Shown: positions 1 through 8,454, numbered from the stretch's first letter. The stretch is DNA of 54,661 bases from an uncultured Bacteroidales bacterium (GCA_900319105.1 ONND01000011.1:1-54661), one strand, 5' to 3'. Made by a program: numbers and translations. Notes: generated by a model from the letters alone, not told the origin.

Positions 1-100
1 AAACTAAAATTGAAAATGAGCCCGGTACAATACCGAACTCACTTTCAAGATCAAATCAAATAGATTTAATAATCCGTCCAACTTTTTGGGGTCACCTCAC
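1..100 (+). mobile_element. right end of an IS3-type insertion sequence (partial)
   Basis: The stretch 78-100 reads, on the minus strand, TGAGGTGACCCCAAAAAGTT followed by GGAC. This TG-started sequence with a CCCCAAAAAGTTGGAC core is typical of terminal inverted repeats of IS3-family (IS150-like) elements. A hairpin with CGGTA/TACCG arms lies at about 20-45. No transposase coding sequence is inside the window, so this would be the last ~100 bp of an element that extends off the left edge. The call rests on remembered IR similarity only. Confidence 0.5.
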
Positions 101-133
101 ACCCGGAGGGGCTTTTTTTGTCCATCGACCAAT

Positions 134-160
134 CATGTACTTTGTACATTGTACATTATA
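134..160. repeat. short word repeat, family TTGTACATTGTACATT
   Basis: Degenerate tandem copies of GTACATT / TTTGTACATT. Related words recur at 2022-2050, 5313-5350 and 41131-41160, two of which are inside signal peptide codons. The repeat overlaps the -33 region of the promoter at 149-178. Confidence 0.6.
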
Positions 161-178
161 TTATTTTCTTTATTTTTG
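149..178 (+). promoter_or_regulatory. candidate Bacteroidota promoter for a small RNA
   Basis: TTG at 149-151 and TATTTTTG (TAnnTTTG) at 171-178, spaced 22 nt rather than the usual 23. A second TATTTTTG follows at 193-200. It would drive the structured region 185-330. Confidence 0.35.
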
Positions 179-184
179 TGAGGG

Positions 185-330
185 CGTAGCCCGTATTTTT
201 GTAAGGCGGTAGTACGGCAGACTGCCGAACGTAGGATAAGCGGTTGAAGGCGGGCGTCGGGCTTGCACGAAAGAACGACTTTAAACGATTAGACTAAGGC
301 TCATCAAGAGCCGTACCGCCGCGTTTTTGA
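185..330 (+). ncRNA. candidate structured RNA upstream of prfB
   Basis: About 145 nt without an ORF. A long-range helix closes it: GGCGGTA-gta-CGGC at 203-216 pairs with GCCGTACCGCC at 311-321, with a small bulge. The 3' arm is followed by GCGTTTTTG, a short U run, so the closing helix could also act as a terminator. Inside are smaller GC-rich stretches. A rod closed by a long stem would fit 6S RNA, but I could not recognise a family. It is not translated in any convincing frame. Confidence 0.3.
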
Positions 331-346
331 TTACCTAAAAATCACC

Positions 347-367
347 AACGACTAACGACTAACGACC
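347..367. repeat. short word repeat, CGACTAA x3
   Basis: Three near-perfect tandem copies of AACGACT in the gap before the prfB promoter. This is one of many word families in the window. Confidence 0.7.
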
Positions 368-394
368 ACTTACCGAAAAAAATCTCCGATTTTC

Positions 395-426
395 TTGCAC
401 ATGTCAAAAAAAAGTACTATCTTTGC
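395..426 (+). promoter_or_regulatory. prfB promoter
   Basis: -33 TTGC at 395-398 and -7 TATCTTTG at 418-425, exactly 23 nt apart. The spacer has the CATGTCAAAAAAAAG block seen in several promoters of this window. A TTG at 395 opens the same reading frame as prfB, but it is the -33 box and not a start codon. Confidence 0.85.
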
Positions 427-457
427 AGCCGATTTTAATTTGGCAAAATATAGGCTT

Positions 458-1564
458 ATGATAACGATAGAACAACTGAAGGATGTGCAGCAGCGTGCGG
501 ATAAGCTGAAGGCTTATTTGCAGATCGACGAGAAGCGCATCCAATTAGAAGAAGAAGAGCTGCATACGCAAGCCCCGGGTTTCTGGGACGATGCGAAAGC
601 CGCCGAGGCACAGATGCGCAAGGTAAAGGGCATCAAGCGATGGATAGACGGCTATGAAGGCGTACGTGCAGCTGTAGAGGAACTGAACCTCAGTTATGAG
701 TACTACCGCGAGGAGTTAGTGAGTGAAGAAGAGGTGGACGCCGCCTACTCTCATGCTTTATCGGAAGTTGAGGACCTGGAGATGAAGAACATGCTTTCGC
801 ATGAGGAAGACCAGATGCCGGCGGTGCTGAAGATTGTGTCCGGTGCCGGCGGAACCGAAGCGCAGGACTGGGCAGAGCAGCTGATGCGTATGTACCAGCG
901 GTACTGCGAGAAGCACGACTACAAAGTGACGATCGCCAACCTGCAGGAAGGCGATGAGGCGGGAATTAAGACCGTGACCTTCAATATCGAGGGCGACATG
1001 GCGTACGGTTATCTCAAGAGCGAGAACGGCGTTCATCGCCTCGTGCGCGTCAGTCCTTATAACGCGCAGGGTAAGCGCATGACGAGTTTCGCGAGCGTCT
1101 TCGTAGTGCCGCTCATCGACGACACCATCGAGGTAGAGGTCAATCCCGCAGGGATCAGTTGGGACACCTTCCGTAGCTCCGGTGCCGGTGGACAGAACGT
1201 CAACAAAGTGGAGTCCGGCGTGCGTCTGCACTATAAGTTCGTCAACCCGCTGACTAACCAGCCGGACGAGATCGTCATCGAGAACACCGAGACGCGCGAC
1301 CAGCCGAAGAACAGAGAGAACGCCTTACGGCATTTGAGGAGTCAGCTCTACGAGTTAGAGCTCGAGAAACGACGCCAGGCACAAGCCAAAGTGGAGGCGG
1401 GGAAGAAGAAGATTGAATGGGGCAGCCAGATACGCTCCTACGTCTTCGACGACCGCCGCGTAAAAGATCACCGCACGAACTACCAGACATCGAACGTCAA
1501 TGCTGTGATGGACGGAGACATCGATGCCTTCATCAAAGCATACCTAATGGAGTTTCCGGAATAA
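458..1564 (+). CDS. prfB: peptide chain release factor 2
   Basis: Class I release factor that reads UGA/UAA stop codons and triggers peptide release on the ribosome. The product is 368 aa. The catalytic GGQ motif (SSGAGGQNVNK) is at residues 244-246. The RF2 anticodon-like position has SPY in RLVRVSPYNAQG, where E. coli RF2 has SPF. The start is set at ATG 458 because the longer frame back to 395 runs through the promoter. The frame is continuous, so the UGA programmed +1 frameshift that autoregulates prfB in many bacteria is absent. Confidence 0.95.
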   Translation: MITIEQLKDVQQRADKLKAYLQIDEKRIQLEEEELHTQAPGFWDDAKAAEAQMRKVKGIKRWIDGYEGVRAAVEELNLSYEYYREELVSEEEVDAAYSHALSEVEDLEMKNMLSHEEDQMPAVLKIVSGAGGTEAQDWAEQLMRMYQRYCEKHDYKVTIANLQEGDEAGIKTVTFNIEGDMAYGYLKSENGVHRLVRVSPYNAQGKRMTSFASVFVVPLIDDTIEVEVNPAGISWDTFRSSGAGGQNVNKVESGVRLHYKFVNPLTNQPDEIVIENTETRDQPKNRENALRHLRSQLYELELEKRRQAQAKVEAGKKKIEWGSQIRSYVFDDRRVKDHRTNYQTSNVNAVMDGDIDAFIKAYLMEFPE

Positions 1565-1592
1565 AAATAATAATCATAAAATACATACAATT

Positions 1593-1979
1593 ATGAAAGC
1601 AAAAGTATTCTTCATGGCCGCATTGGCCCTCATGTCCTGCCTCTGGGTAGGTTGCAACAAGAAAAACAGTAGTAAGACTGAATTAGACGGTACCAAATGG
1701 CAAGGAAAACTTGAAATCGTCGGTATTACTGTCGATCTTTCTTTCGTTGATAACGAGTGCTACCTCACTTCTAATATACCCGGTGCGGCAGCTAAAGGCA
1801 CCTATACCACCGATGGCTCGCAGGTATATATCACGGTCACCAACATCACAGGCGACTGGGGCGGTAACATCAAAAGCGGGTATGTGCTTTCCGGCACCTA
1901 CAGCCTCTCTGATAAAACAATGGTATTTAAGTTTGTGATAGAGGGGCGTCCCATCACCATCACGTTTTATCAAAAATAA
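1593..1979 (+). CDS. small lipoprotein, lipocalin-like size
   Basis: 128 aa. Signal peptide MKAKVFFMAALALMSCLWVGC ends in a lipobox (LWVGC) with Cys21 as the likely lipidated residue, followed by an NKKNSSK linker. The remainder is beta-rich, with the pattern 'GTKWQGKLEI...GTYTTDG...GTYSLSDKTMVF', which resembles the small META/lipocalin-like lipoproteins of Bacteroidota. It lies 28 bp after prfB and 18 bp before the C1 peptidase, so it could be cotranscribed with them. No function can be assigned. Confidence 0.8.
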   Translation: MKAKVFFMAALALMSCLWVGCNKKNSSKTELDGTKWQGKLEIVGITVDLSFVDNECYLTSNIPGAAAKGTYTTDGSQVYITVTNITGDWGGNIKSGYVLSGTYSLSDKTMVFKFVIEGRPITITFYQK

Positions 1980-1997
1980 TCATCAAATCATATTTCT

Positions 1998-3338
1998 ATG
2001 AATAGCAAAATCACTCTATATCTATTGTCCTTTGTCCTTTGTCCATTGTCAATATGGGCACAGCAAGACACCACTGTTGTGGTGAGTGAAGCAACCGTAG
2101 TGTCCGCAGACACCACCCTCACGACGCTTCAACCCGATTCGGCAGTTATCGCCGAGCAGAAGAAAGAATTAGAGGCGCAGAAAGATACGAATGCGATGAA
2201 GCCCGACACCGCGGACGGTTTCCGCTTCACGACGATCGACAGCGTAGGTATCACCCCCGTCAAAGACCAGCACCGCAGCGGTACCTGCTGGGCGTTCTCG
2301 ACACTGGGTTTCTTAGAGTCCGAAATACTGCGTACGAAAGGCAAGATCGTGGATTTCTCCGAGATGTACGTAGTGAGCAAGACGATGATGGACCGCGCGA
2401 CTTACTGCGTACGTATGTACAACGACGTTAAGTTCGCCGCCGGCGGAAGTGCGTACGACGTGATCTATTGCATGAAGCACTACGGTCTGGTGCCTCAAGA
2501 AGCGATGCCGGGCATCCGTTACGGTTCGTCGCCCGCCGACACCCTGCCCGTTCATTCCGAGTTGGACAAGGTAGCAAGCGGCTATCTGAACGCCCTGACG
2601 GGAATGAAAAAACTGACGCCGGTATGGCGTGAGGGTCTGCAGGCTATCTATGACACCTATCTGGGTGCCTGCCCGACCGAATTCAAGTACGAAGGCAAGA
2701 AATATACGCCGCTCAGTTTTGTGGAGTCGTTAGGTCTGGACGCGGACGACTATGTCTCGCTGACGAGCTATACCCATCATCCTTTCTACCAGACTTTCGC
2801 CCTCGAGGTGCCGGACAACTGGCGAATGGACCAGATGTACAACCTGCCGATCGACGAGCTGATGCGCGTCATTGACAATGCCATCCAGGCGGGCTACACC
2901 CTTGCCTGGGGCGCAGACGTGAGCGAGATCGGCTTTACCCGCAAAGGAATCGGCGTGATGCCTCAGGACGAGAAAGGCGCAGACATCACCGGTAGCGACA
3001 TGGCCAAGTGGGTTGGTATGAGCAAAGACAAACAGAAAGAGGAACTGACCAAGAAACCCCTGCCGGAGAAAGAAGTGACGCAGGAGATGCGTCAACAGGC
3101 ATACGACAACTGGGAGACCACCGACGACCACGGGATGCAGATCTTCGGTATCGCCAAAGACCAGACCGGCAAGAAATACTACATGGTGAAGAACTCCTGG
3201 GGTAAGATCAAATCGGACTACAAGGGAATCTGGTATATCAGCGAGGCGTTCATGCGCTACAAGACCAACGACGTGCTCGTTCATAAGAACGCTATTCCCG
3301 AGGATATCCGTGTTAAGCTGGGGCTTAATGTTAAATAG
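1998..3338 (+). CDS. C1 family cysteine peptidase, bleomycin hydrolase/PepC type, secreted
   Basis: 446 aa papain-fold aminopeptidase. The triad is visible: Cys97 in HRSGTCWAFS, His378 in DDHGMQIFG and Asn399 in VKNSWG. It has an N-terminal signal peptide ending in SIWAQ, so it acts outside the cytoplasm, unlike cytosolic PepC. The signal peptide h-region (LLSFVLCPLS) is coded by copies of the word TCCTTTGTCC/ATTGTC. The stop codon sits in the GTTAAA word repeat that continues to the next gene. Confidence 0.9.
   Translation: MNSKITLYLLSFVLCPLSIWAQQDTTVVVSEATVVSADTTLTTLQPDSAVIAEQKKELEAQKDTNAMKPDTADGFRFTTIDSVGITPVKDQHRSGTCWAFSTLGFLESEILRTKGKIVDFSEMYVVSKTMMDRATYCVRMYNDVKFAAGGSAYDVIYCMKHYGLVPQEAMPGIRYGSSPADTLPVHSELDKVASGYLNALTGMKKLTPVWREGLQAIYDTYLGACPTEFKYEGKKYTPLSFVESLGLDADDYVSLTSYTHHPFYQTFALEVPDNWRMDQMYNLPIDELMRVIDNAIQAGYTLAWGADVSEIGFTRKGIGVMPQDEKGADITGSDMAKWVGMSKDKQKEELTKKPLPEKEVTQEMRQQAYDNWETTDDHGMQIFGIAKDQTGKKYYMVKNSWGKIKSDYKGIWYISEAFMRYKTNDVLVHKNAIPEDIRVKLGLNVK
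2022..2050. repeat. word repeat TTGTCCTTTGTCC inside a signal peptide
   Basis: Tandem degenerate copies of TTGTCC[TA]TTGTCC encode LLSFVLCPLS of the C1 peptidase. A nearly identical block at 5313-5350 encodes LLSFILCPLS of the S41 protease signal peptide. Confidence 0.75.
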
Positions 3339-3390
3339 TTAAAGAGTTAAAATGGTTTTACTTGCGTAAAACGTTAAAGAGTTCAATGGC
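3329..3390. repeat. word repeat GTTAAAGAGTTAAA with hairpin
   Basis: Copies of GTTAAA(T/G)AGTTAAA run from the peptidase stop codon to the yigZ start codon. In the middle, GTTTTAC-TTGC-GTAAAAC (about 3354-3371) forms a perfect 7-bp hairpin without a U run. Confidence 0.6.
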
Positions 3391-3736
3391 AGCAGAAGGC
3401 ATCTATAAAGACCGCGGCAGTAAGTTCTTAGGCTTTGCAGAGCCGATCCAAGACGAGGACGAAGCGAAAGCGCGCATCGCATGGTACAAGAAGAAATACC
3501 ACGACGCCCGGCATGTATGCTACGCCTATCGTCTGGGGCCGAACTTATGGCGCACGAAAGATGACGGCGAACCGCACGGTACCGCCGGCGCGCCTATCCT
3601 GCGGTCTATTGATGCACGAGGATTAGATAACATCTTAGTCGTCGTGGTACGCTATTTCGGCGGCACACTGTTAGGCACCGGAGGCCTGATGGTGGCGTAT
3701 AGGGAAGCGTCCAAGGCGGCACTGGATAATTGGTAA
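3386..3736 (+). CDS. YigZ/IMPACT family protein, C-terminally truncated
   Basis: 116 aa from ATG 3386; a TTG at 3362 lies in repeat sequence and is unlikely to be the start. It contains the whole IMPACT N-terminal domain: SKFLGFAEPI, the DARHVCYAYRLG block, DDGEPHGTAGAPIL and VVRYFGGTLLGTGGL. Family members are about 200 aa with a second ferredoxin-like domain (DUF1949). Here the frame ends right after EASKAALDNW, where a GC-rich palindromic element begins (3737). I infer that the C-terminal domain was lost or replaced by that element. The IMPACT domain alone may still fold. Confidence 0.8.
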   Translation: MAAEGIYKDRGSKFLGFAEPIQDEDEAKARIAWYKKKYHDARHVCYAYRLGPNLWRTKDDGEPHGTAGAPILRSIDARGLDNILVVVVRYFGGTLLGTGGLMVAYREASKAALDNW

Positions 3737-3830
3737 AGCCCCACCCGTAAGGTTCTATGACCGTCCACTGGACGCTCAATCGGGCAAAGCCCTTCACCCC
3801 ATAAAGGGGAGGAGAAAGGGGAGGAGAAAT
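3737..3830. repeat. GC-rich palindromic element at the broken end of yigZ
   Basis: It starts with AGCCCCACCC, the same left end as the elements at 18540 and 9561, and ends with ACCCCATAAAGGGGAGGAG plus a second GGGGAGGAG. It fills the whole gap between truncated yigZ and the acyltransferase gene. Confidence 0.6.
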
Positions 3831-3836
3831 AAAGAA

Positions 3837-4883
3837 ATGAAAGATAAATATAGAGATATTAGAGCTTATCGCGTAGGATGGTTATTGACCATCTGCGATT
3901 TTCTATTTGCCTTTCCGCTGTTATGGATTTGGGCGAAACGAACGTCAAAGGGTATTCGCTTGGAGTACTTAGGCGACCGCAAGCAGATTGAGAAAGACAT
4001 CCAACACGGCGCTTTCTTCATGACCAACCATCGTGATATCGTGCTCGATGCAGCCTGGCTTTCCTTGAAGCTCCGATGCCGCTATTTCATCCGTCCGTTC
4101 ATCGGTATCGGCAACAACCTCTTTGCCTACAAATGGATTGAGTGGTTAGTGCGTTTCAACCGCTGCTTCGTGGTCAAGCGCGGCGCAGGCGTACATGCGC
4201 AGTTAGAGAACTCACGCCAACTATCGGCGTATATCCGTTCGTTGCGGGAAGAAGGCAAGTCCATCTGGTTGGCCCAGCGTGAAGGTCGCGCCAAGGACAG
4301 CAACGACCTGACCCAAGCGAGTGTGCTCCATATGCTGACTATTGATTTTGAGCAGCAGAACCGCCCCGTGGAGGAGTTCTTCGATTACGTCAAGGCGCTC
4401 AACATTTGTCCGGTTAGTATCACGTACGAGTACGACCCCTGCGACTACCTCAAAGCCCGTGAGATGCAACTCAAGCGGGATAACCCCAAATGGCGCAAGC
4501 GGGCGAAAGACGATGTCGAATCCATGAGAACCGGTATTCGCGGCGAGAAAGGAAGGGTTGTCTATCGTCTCACGCCGAGCATCAATCATGATATCGACAA
4601 GATGTTAGAGAAATATCCCTACTACCGCGGCCTTCCTGTCAAAGACCAGATCAATCATTTATGCTTCATCATTGACCAACATATTTTCCTCGGCTATGAG
4701 ATCTTCGATCGTGGCACGGATTTTGATGCGTACATCGAGAGCCGTCTTGCCAAGATTGATATCCCGAACAAAGATGAAGCCTTCCTGCGCGAGAGACTAT
4801 ATGAGATGTATAACAACCCCGTAATTAATTACAACAAAGCAAACAAGTATTATGAAAAGAGCAATATTCCCGGGCTCGTTTGA
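3837..4883 (+). CDS. PlsC-like glycerolipid acyltransferase
   Basis: 348 aa. Acyltransferase block I appears as MTNHRDIVLDAAWL (His and Asp pair of the catalytic site), block II-like FVVKRGAG, and block III-like WLAQREGRAKDSND. One hydrophobic segment near residues 14-31 suggests membrane attachment. This is the family annotated as 1-acyl-sn-glycerol-3-phosphate acyltransferase in Bacteroidota; the acyl acceptor cannot be read from the sequence. The 3' end overlaps coaD by 32 bp, which implies cotranscription with coaD. Confidence 0.8.
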   Translation: MKDKYRDIRAYRVGWLLTICDFLFAFPLLWIWAKRTSKGIRLEYLGDRKQIEKDIQHGAFFMTNHRDIVLDAAWLSLKLRCRYFIRPFIGIGNNLFAYKWIEWLVRFNRCFVVKRGAGVHAQLENSRQLSAYIRSLREEGKSIWLAQREGRAKDSNDLTQASVLHMLTIDFEQQNRPVEEFFDYVKALNICPVSITYEYDPCDYLKAREMQLKRDNPKWRKRAKDDVESMRTGIRGEKGRVVYRLTPSINHDIDKMLEKYPYYRGLPVKDQINHLCFIIDQHIFLGYEIFDRGTDFDAYIESRLAKIDIPNKDEAFLRERLYEMYNNPVINYNKANKYYEKSNIPGLV

Positions 4884-5301
4884 CCCGTTTACAGTAGGCC
4901 ACTATGATATCGTGAAGCGTGGCTTGGAGTTATTCGACGAGATTATTATCGGCATCGGTCGAAACAGTACGAAGAAAGAAACTTTCCCCATCCGTGAACG
5001 CGAAGAGGCTATCCGAAAGATCTTCGCCGACGAGCCGAGGGTTAAAGTAGCGATCTATGACTGTCTGACGGTTGATTTCGCCAAGGAGCAAGAGGCGAAG
5101 TTCATCTTGCGCGGCATGCGTTGCATCGGCGATTTTGAGTATGAGCGTAACATGGCAGAGGCCAATAAGCAACTCGCCGGCGTAGAGACGATCATCCTCT
5201 ACACACGGCCGGAATATGCCCATATATCGTCCACCTTGGTTCGTGATTTATATGCTTATGGAAAAGATGTCAGCGAATTTGTTCCGAATACATTACGATA
5301 G
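4852..5301 (+). CDS. coaD: phosphopantetheine adenylyltransferase
   Basis: 149 aa enzyme that joins ATP and 4'-phosphopantetheine to dephospho-CoA, the penultimate step of CoA synthesis. The nucleotidyltransferase signature PGSFDPFTVGH (residues 7-17) holds the TxGH ATP site, and HISSTLVRDL near residue 124 is the second ATP site. Length is normal (about 150-160 aa). It overlaps the acyltransferase upstream and the S41 protease downstream. Confidence 0.95.
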   Translation: MKRAIFPGSFDPFTVGHYDIVKRGLELFDEIIIGIGRNSTKKETFPIREREEAIRKIFADEPRVKVAIYDCLTVDFAKEQEAKFILRGMRCIGDFEYERNMAEANKQLAGVETIILYTRPEYAHISSTLVRDLYAYGKDVSEFVPNTLR

Positions 5302-6928
5302 ACCGGCTTTAGTACTTTGTCTTTTATCCTTTATCCTTTGTCCATTGTCCGTCTCTGCTCAGAGACAGGCGACCTCGCGGGCGAACGAGTGCATCGATAT
5401 CTTCAACGATGTACTGCGCCAGGTGGACGTCAACTACGTCGATACCCTCAATTACGAGGATCTGACGGAGACCGCCATCAATGCGATGTTACATAAGATC
5501 GACCCTTATACGATCTATTATCCGAAGAAGAAAGACCGCGACCTGCGTATGCTGACCACCGGAAAGTACGGCGGCATCGGTTCGATCATCCAGCAAAGGA
5601 AGCCTACCCCTACCCCCTCCCTAAAGGGAAGGGAATCCGGAAAGATCAGCAAAGACAGCCTTTGGACCTATGCCGTTAATCCCTACGAAGGCAAGCCCGC
5701 CCAGCGCGCAGGCATCGAGGCAGGCGACCGTATTCTGTCCGTTGACGGCAAGACGACCAAAGGTCTCACCGTCAGCGAAGTGAGCAATCTTCTTCGCGGC
5801 GATCCCGGTACCACCGTGGTGTTGGAGATCGAGCGTGAGGGAGTGAAAAAGCCTTTCAAGGTGTCCATCGTGCGTGAAGATATCCATATGAAGCCTGTGA
5901 GCTATGCCACGGTCTTCCGCGCCGACACCCTCTCCCAACCTGTTGCCTATATCGCCTTCAATGAGTTTACGGAAGGCTCGGCTCAGTCGTTCACCAACAC
6001 ACTAGATGACCTCTATTACACGCACGGTGCGCGTCAGTTGATCATCGACCTGCGCGGTAACGGCGGAGGTATTGTGGATGAAGCCTTGCAGATCGTGAAC
6101 CTGTTCATCGATCGCGACCAGATGATCGTCGAGACCCGCGGTAAGACTGCACAAAGCAACCGTACGTACCGTACACGTAACAACCCGAGGTACAAAGAGT
6201 TGCCGATCATCGTATTAGTGGATAAGAACTCCGCATCGGCGAGCGAGATCGTCTCCGGTGCGTTACAGGACTTAGGCCGCGCCAAGCTGATCGGTCAACG
6301 GACCTACGGCAAGGGACTCGTGCAGAACGTGCGCCCGGTAGCGTACGGCGGACATATTAAGGTCACCACCAGCAAGTACTACCTGCCTTCTGGTCGCTGC
6401 ATCCAAGCGATCGACTATAGCGAGCGACAGAAAGGACATCAACTGAAACGCGACACCGCCGGAGGTATTCTGCCCGATATCGTGATCAAAGACAGCGCAA
6501 AAGTAGATATCACCTATACGCTATACATCAATAATTATTTCTTTGATTATGCGACGCGGTACCACCGTCTGCACGACAGTATAGCCGATCCGAAGAGCTT
6601 CGAGGTGACGGATGAGATCTTAGAGGATTTCTGTGCTTTCTTAGACGAACGCGGCTTCACGTACGAGACGGAGACCGGTAAGTTCTTCCAAGACATGCTC
6701 AAGATGGCGAAGAACGAAGATATCGACTCCGCCACCATCGCGCAGTTAGAAGCCTTAGAACCTGTTCTAAAGCCCGACTACCGCGCTGCTATCCAACGCA
6801 ACAAGAAAGAAATACAGGATTTTCTCGGCTCCGAGATCGTACTGCGTTATTACTACCAGAAAGGTCAGGCAGCGTACCGCCTCCGTTTCGACGACGAAGT
6901 GAAACGCGCCCTCAAGGAGTTACAGTAG
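5252..6928 (+). CDS. S41 family C-terminal processing protease with PDZ domain
   Basis: About 558 aa from ATG 5252; starts at 5216, 5258 and 5267 are also in frame. Signal peptide LLSFILCPLSVSAQ, then a PDZ domain (NPYEGKPAQRAGIEAGDRIL, DGKTTKGLTVSEV) and the S41 catalytic core: LRGNGGG, the Ser motif NSASASEIVSG and the Lys motif TYGKGLVQ. It cleaves C-terminal tails of periplasmic proteins. A palindromic element is inserted in frame between the N-terminal helical part and the PDZ domain (5601-5644, KPTPTPSLKGRESGK). The 3' end overlaps the converging DUF4832 gene by 9 bp. Confidence 0.92.
   Translation: MLMEKMSANLFRIHYDRPALVLCLLSFILCPLSVSAQRQATSRANECIDIFNDVLRQVDVNYVDTLNYEDLTETAINAMLHKIDPYTIYYPKKKDRDLRMLTTGKYGGIGSIIQQRKPTPTPSLKGRESGKISKDSLWTYAVNPYEGKPAQRAGIEAGDRILSVDGKTTKGLTVSEVSNLLRGDPGTTVVLEIEREGVKKPFKVSIVREDIHMKPVSYATVFRADTLSQPVAYIAFNEFTEGSAQSFTNTLDDLYYTHGARQLIIDLRGNGGGIVDEALQIVNLFIDRDQMIVETRGKTAQSNRTYRTRNNPRYKELPIIVLVDKNSASASEIVSGALQDLGRAKLIGQRTYGKGLVQNVRPVAYGGHIKVTTSKYYLPSGRCIQAIDYSERQKGHQLKRDTAGGILPDIVIKDSAKVDITYTLYINNYFFDYATRYHRLHDSIADPKSFEVTDEILEDFCAFLDERGFTYETETGKFFQDMLKMAKNEDIDSATIAQLEALEPVLKPDYRAAIQRNKKEIQDFLGSEIVLRYYYQKGQAAYRLRFDDEVKRALKELQ
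5313..5350. repeat. word repeat TTATCCTTTGTCCATTGTCC inside a signal peptide
   Basis: Five degenerate copies of CTTTRTCC/ATTGTCC encode the hydrophobic core of the S41 protease signal peptide. Same family as 2022-2050. Confidence 0.75.
5601..5644. repeat. GC-rich palindromic element inserted in the S41 protease
   Basis: The element reads AGCCTACCCCTACCC, then CCTCCC-taaa-GGGAAGGG, then AATCCGGAAAG. It shares its left arm and the right flank GGGAATCCGG with the element at 18540-18583, but is read in another codon phase (KPTPTPSLKGRESGK here, SPTLTLPLMGGNPGS there). Confidence 0.75.
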
Positions 6929-8449
6929 TTTGACGCCCTGCGTCGTATAAAAGGCATCGCCCTTGCGGATCAACAGATGACCGTTTCGCAACACTTTATG
7001 TACCTGCGGAGCGGTTTTTTGTAGGTCTATTCCCTCCCCTGCGGCGGGTACAACAGTAAGCGAAGCATTGAGGATGTTCATTCCCGTTATAGAATCCCAT
7101 GTACCTTCATTCGCAAAGCGCACGGCATAGCGCGGGTCAGCCGCCAGTTTATCGGAAGCATCCGGTAAGTACAGATATAGGTTGTATGTTCCGGCAGGAA
7201 CTTCATCCGGCAATGTGAGCGTCTCATCTATCGTCGTCAGAGCATGGTTAGGCGCCCAGCGACGGGGGTCAGAGGCTAACTGAAGGCGGAAAGTATCCTT
7301 CTCATTGCGCAGTACGATATACGCCGGACGTTCGTTATAGAGCGGTGCACAGCCTGTATTGCGCAGGCATATCTGTACCGGCATGGAGGATCCTACTTGT
7401 GCCGAATCCGGAAGAGAAGCCGTGACGAGTTGGAAACGATAGCCCAACACACGCTCCATCTCCGCAAAAGCTCCGTTAGTACGCCATTTATCCGTCACTT
7501 CTTCTGCGTATTGCGAACCGCAGAAGGTCCAATGGTAGCGACGTAACTCCGCCATGGTAGTGTCGTACTTCGCCACTATGCTTGCTAATGAATTTTGTTC
7601 TACATTTGTCTCACCACCATTAGGCACATAAAGCGTCTCTTGGGCGATGTAGTTTCGCAAAATAGGATCATCATCCGGTCCGTCGCCATTACGACCATAC
7701 GTACCATCATTACCCCATGCATTGAGGAACGCATCATTATGATGACCAATACGGGCACGTGCAGAAGAGGAATAAGCTTGTGCTGAATCAAGCGGTATTT
7801 CATCGCCTAAATACGACAGTTTAATCAGCGGATAGCGCACCAACAGGAAACGACCCGACGGACAAGCACTGATCAACGACTGCAGTATAGTGCGACGGTC
7901 AGGAGTCAGTTCCTGAGTCTCATTGCCGTAATTACTGCTATAATACCACTCGCCCCAACGACCTACAAAACCGGCTTCAAGGGCAAAAATAACATCTTTA
8001 TTGGACTCCAGGTGGGGTTTGAGTTGCTCTATATGACGCTTTGCCCAGGTGAGCGAGGCATCGGTCTTACTACTCCAGTCGTAAGCAAACCGCAGGACAC
8101 ATTTGAAACCATGATTGCGCAGGATCTGCATATCCTCGTCAAAGCCGGTCAGAATCTTATCCGACAGGTCTTTGGTCTTGTAGTTCTTGAGGTAATACAT
8201 CAGCATGACGAGGGACTGGTTCTTCCGATCCGGATAGTTCTCGTCCTCCTCGTCCCAGTACCACTCTTCCTCGGGTTTCACCACGTGATTCTTGGAATCC
8301 GACAGGGCAACATCTCCTCCTAATTGGTCGGTAAAACCGCGCTCCGGATTCGGGAAGACCGTTACATCATCCGCTTTGTAGGTGATGTCCGTTGCAGATA
8401 CAGTTAGAGCCAAGAGGCCTGCTGTGAGTAATAAGAATAAGCGTTTCAT
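6920..8449 (-). CDS. DUF4874/DUF4832 secreted protein
   Basis: 509 aa with a signal peptide (MKRLFLLLTAGLLALTVSA). NPERGFTDQL near residue 34 and the following TIM-barrel-like region (LRFAYDW, EAGFVGRWGEW) match the DUF4874 family. The C-terminal part (LRNTGCAPLYNERPAYIVL) matches DUF4832. These families are suspected glycan-active proteins but no activity is established. The end carries the tail LRNGHLLIRKG-x-YTTQGVK, almost the same as in the protein at 40651. It is the last gene of the steroid-reductase-like operon, 5 bp after the SDR gene, which is an odd partner. Confidence 0.85.
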   Translation of the reverse strand: MKRLFLLLTAGLLALTVSATDITYKADDVTVFPNPERGFTDQLGGDVALSDSKNHVVKPEEEWYWDEEDENYPDRKNQSLVMLMYYLKNYKTKDLSDKILTGFDEDMQILRNHGFKCVLRFAYDWSSKTDASLTWAKRHIEQLKPHLESNKDVIFALEAGFVGRWGEWYYSSNYGNETQELTPDRRTILQSLISACPSGRFLLVRYPLIKLSYLGDEIPLDSAQAYSSSARARIGHHNDAFLNAWGNDGTYGRNGDGPDDDPILRNYIAQETLYVPNGGETNVEQNSLASIVAKYDTTMAELRRYHWTFCGSQYAEEVTDKWRTNGAFAEMERVLGYRFQLVTASLPDSAQVGSSMPVQICLRNTGCAPLYNERPAYIVLRNEKDTFRLQLASDPRRWAPNHALTTIDETLTLPDEVPAGTYNLYLYLPDASDKLAADPRYAVRFANEGTWDSITGMNILNASLTVVPAAGEGIDLQKTAPQVHKVLRNGHLLIRKGDAFYTTQGVKLL

Positions 8450-8454
8450 TCGTA

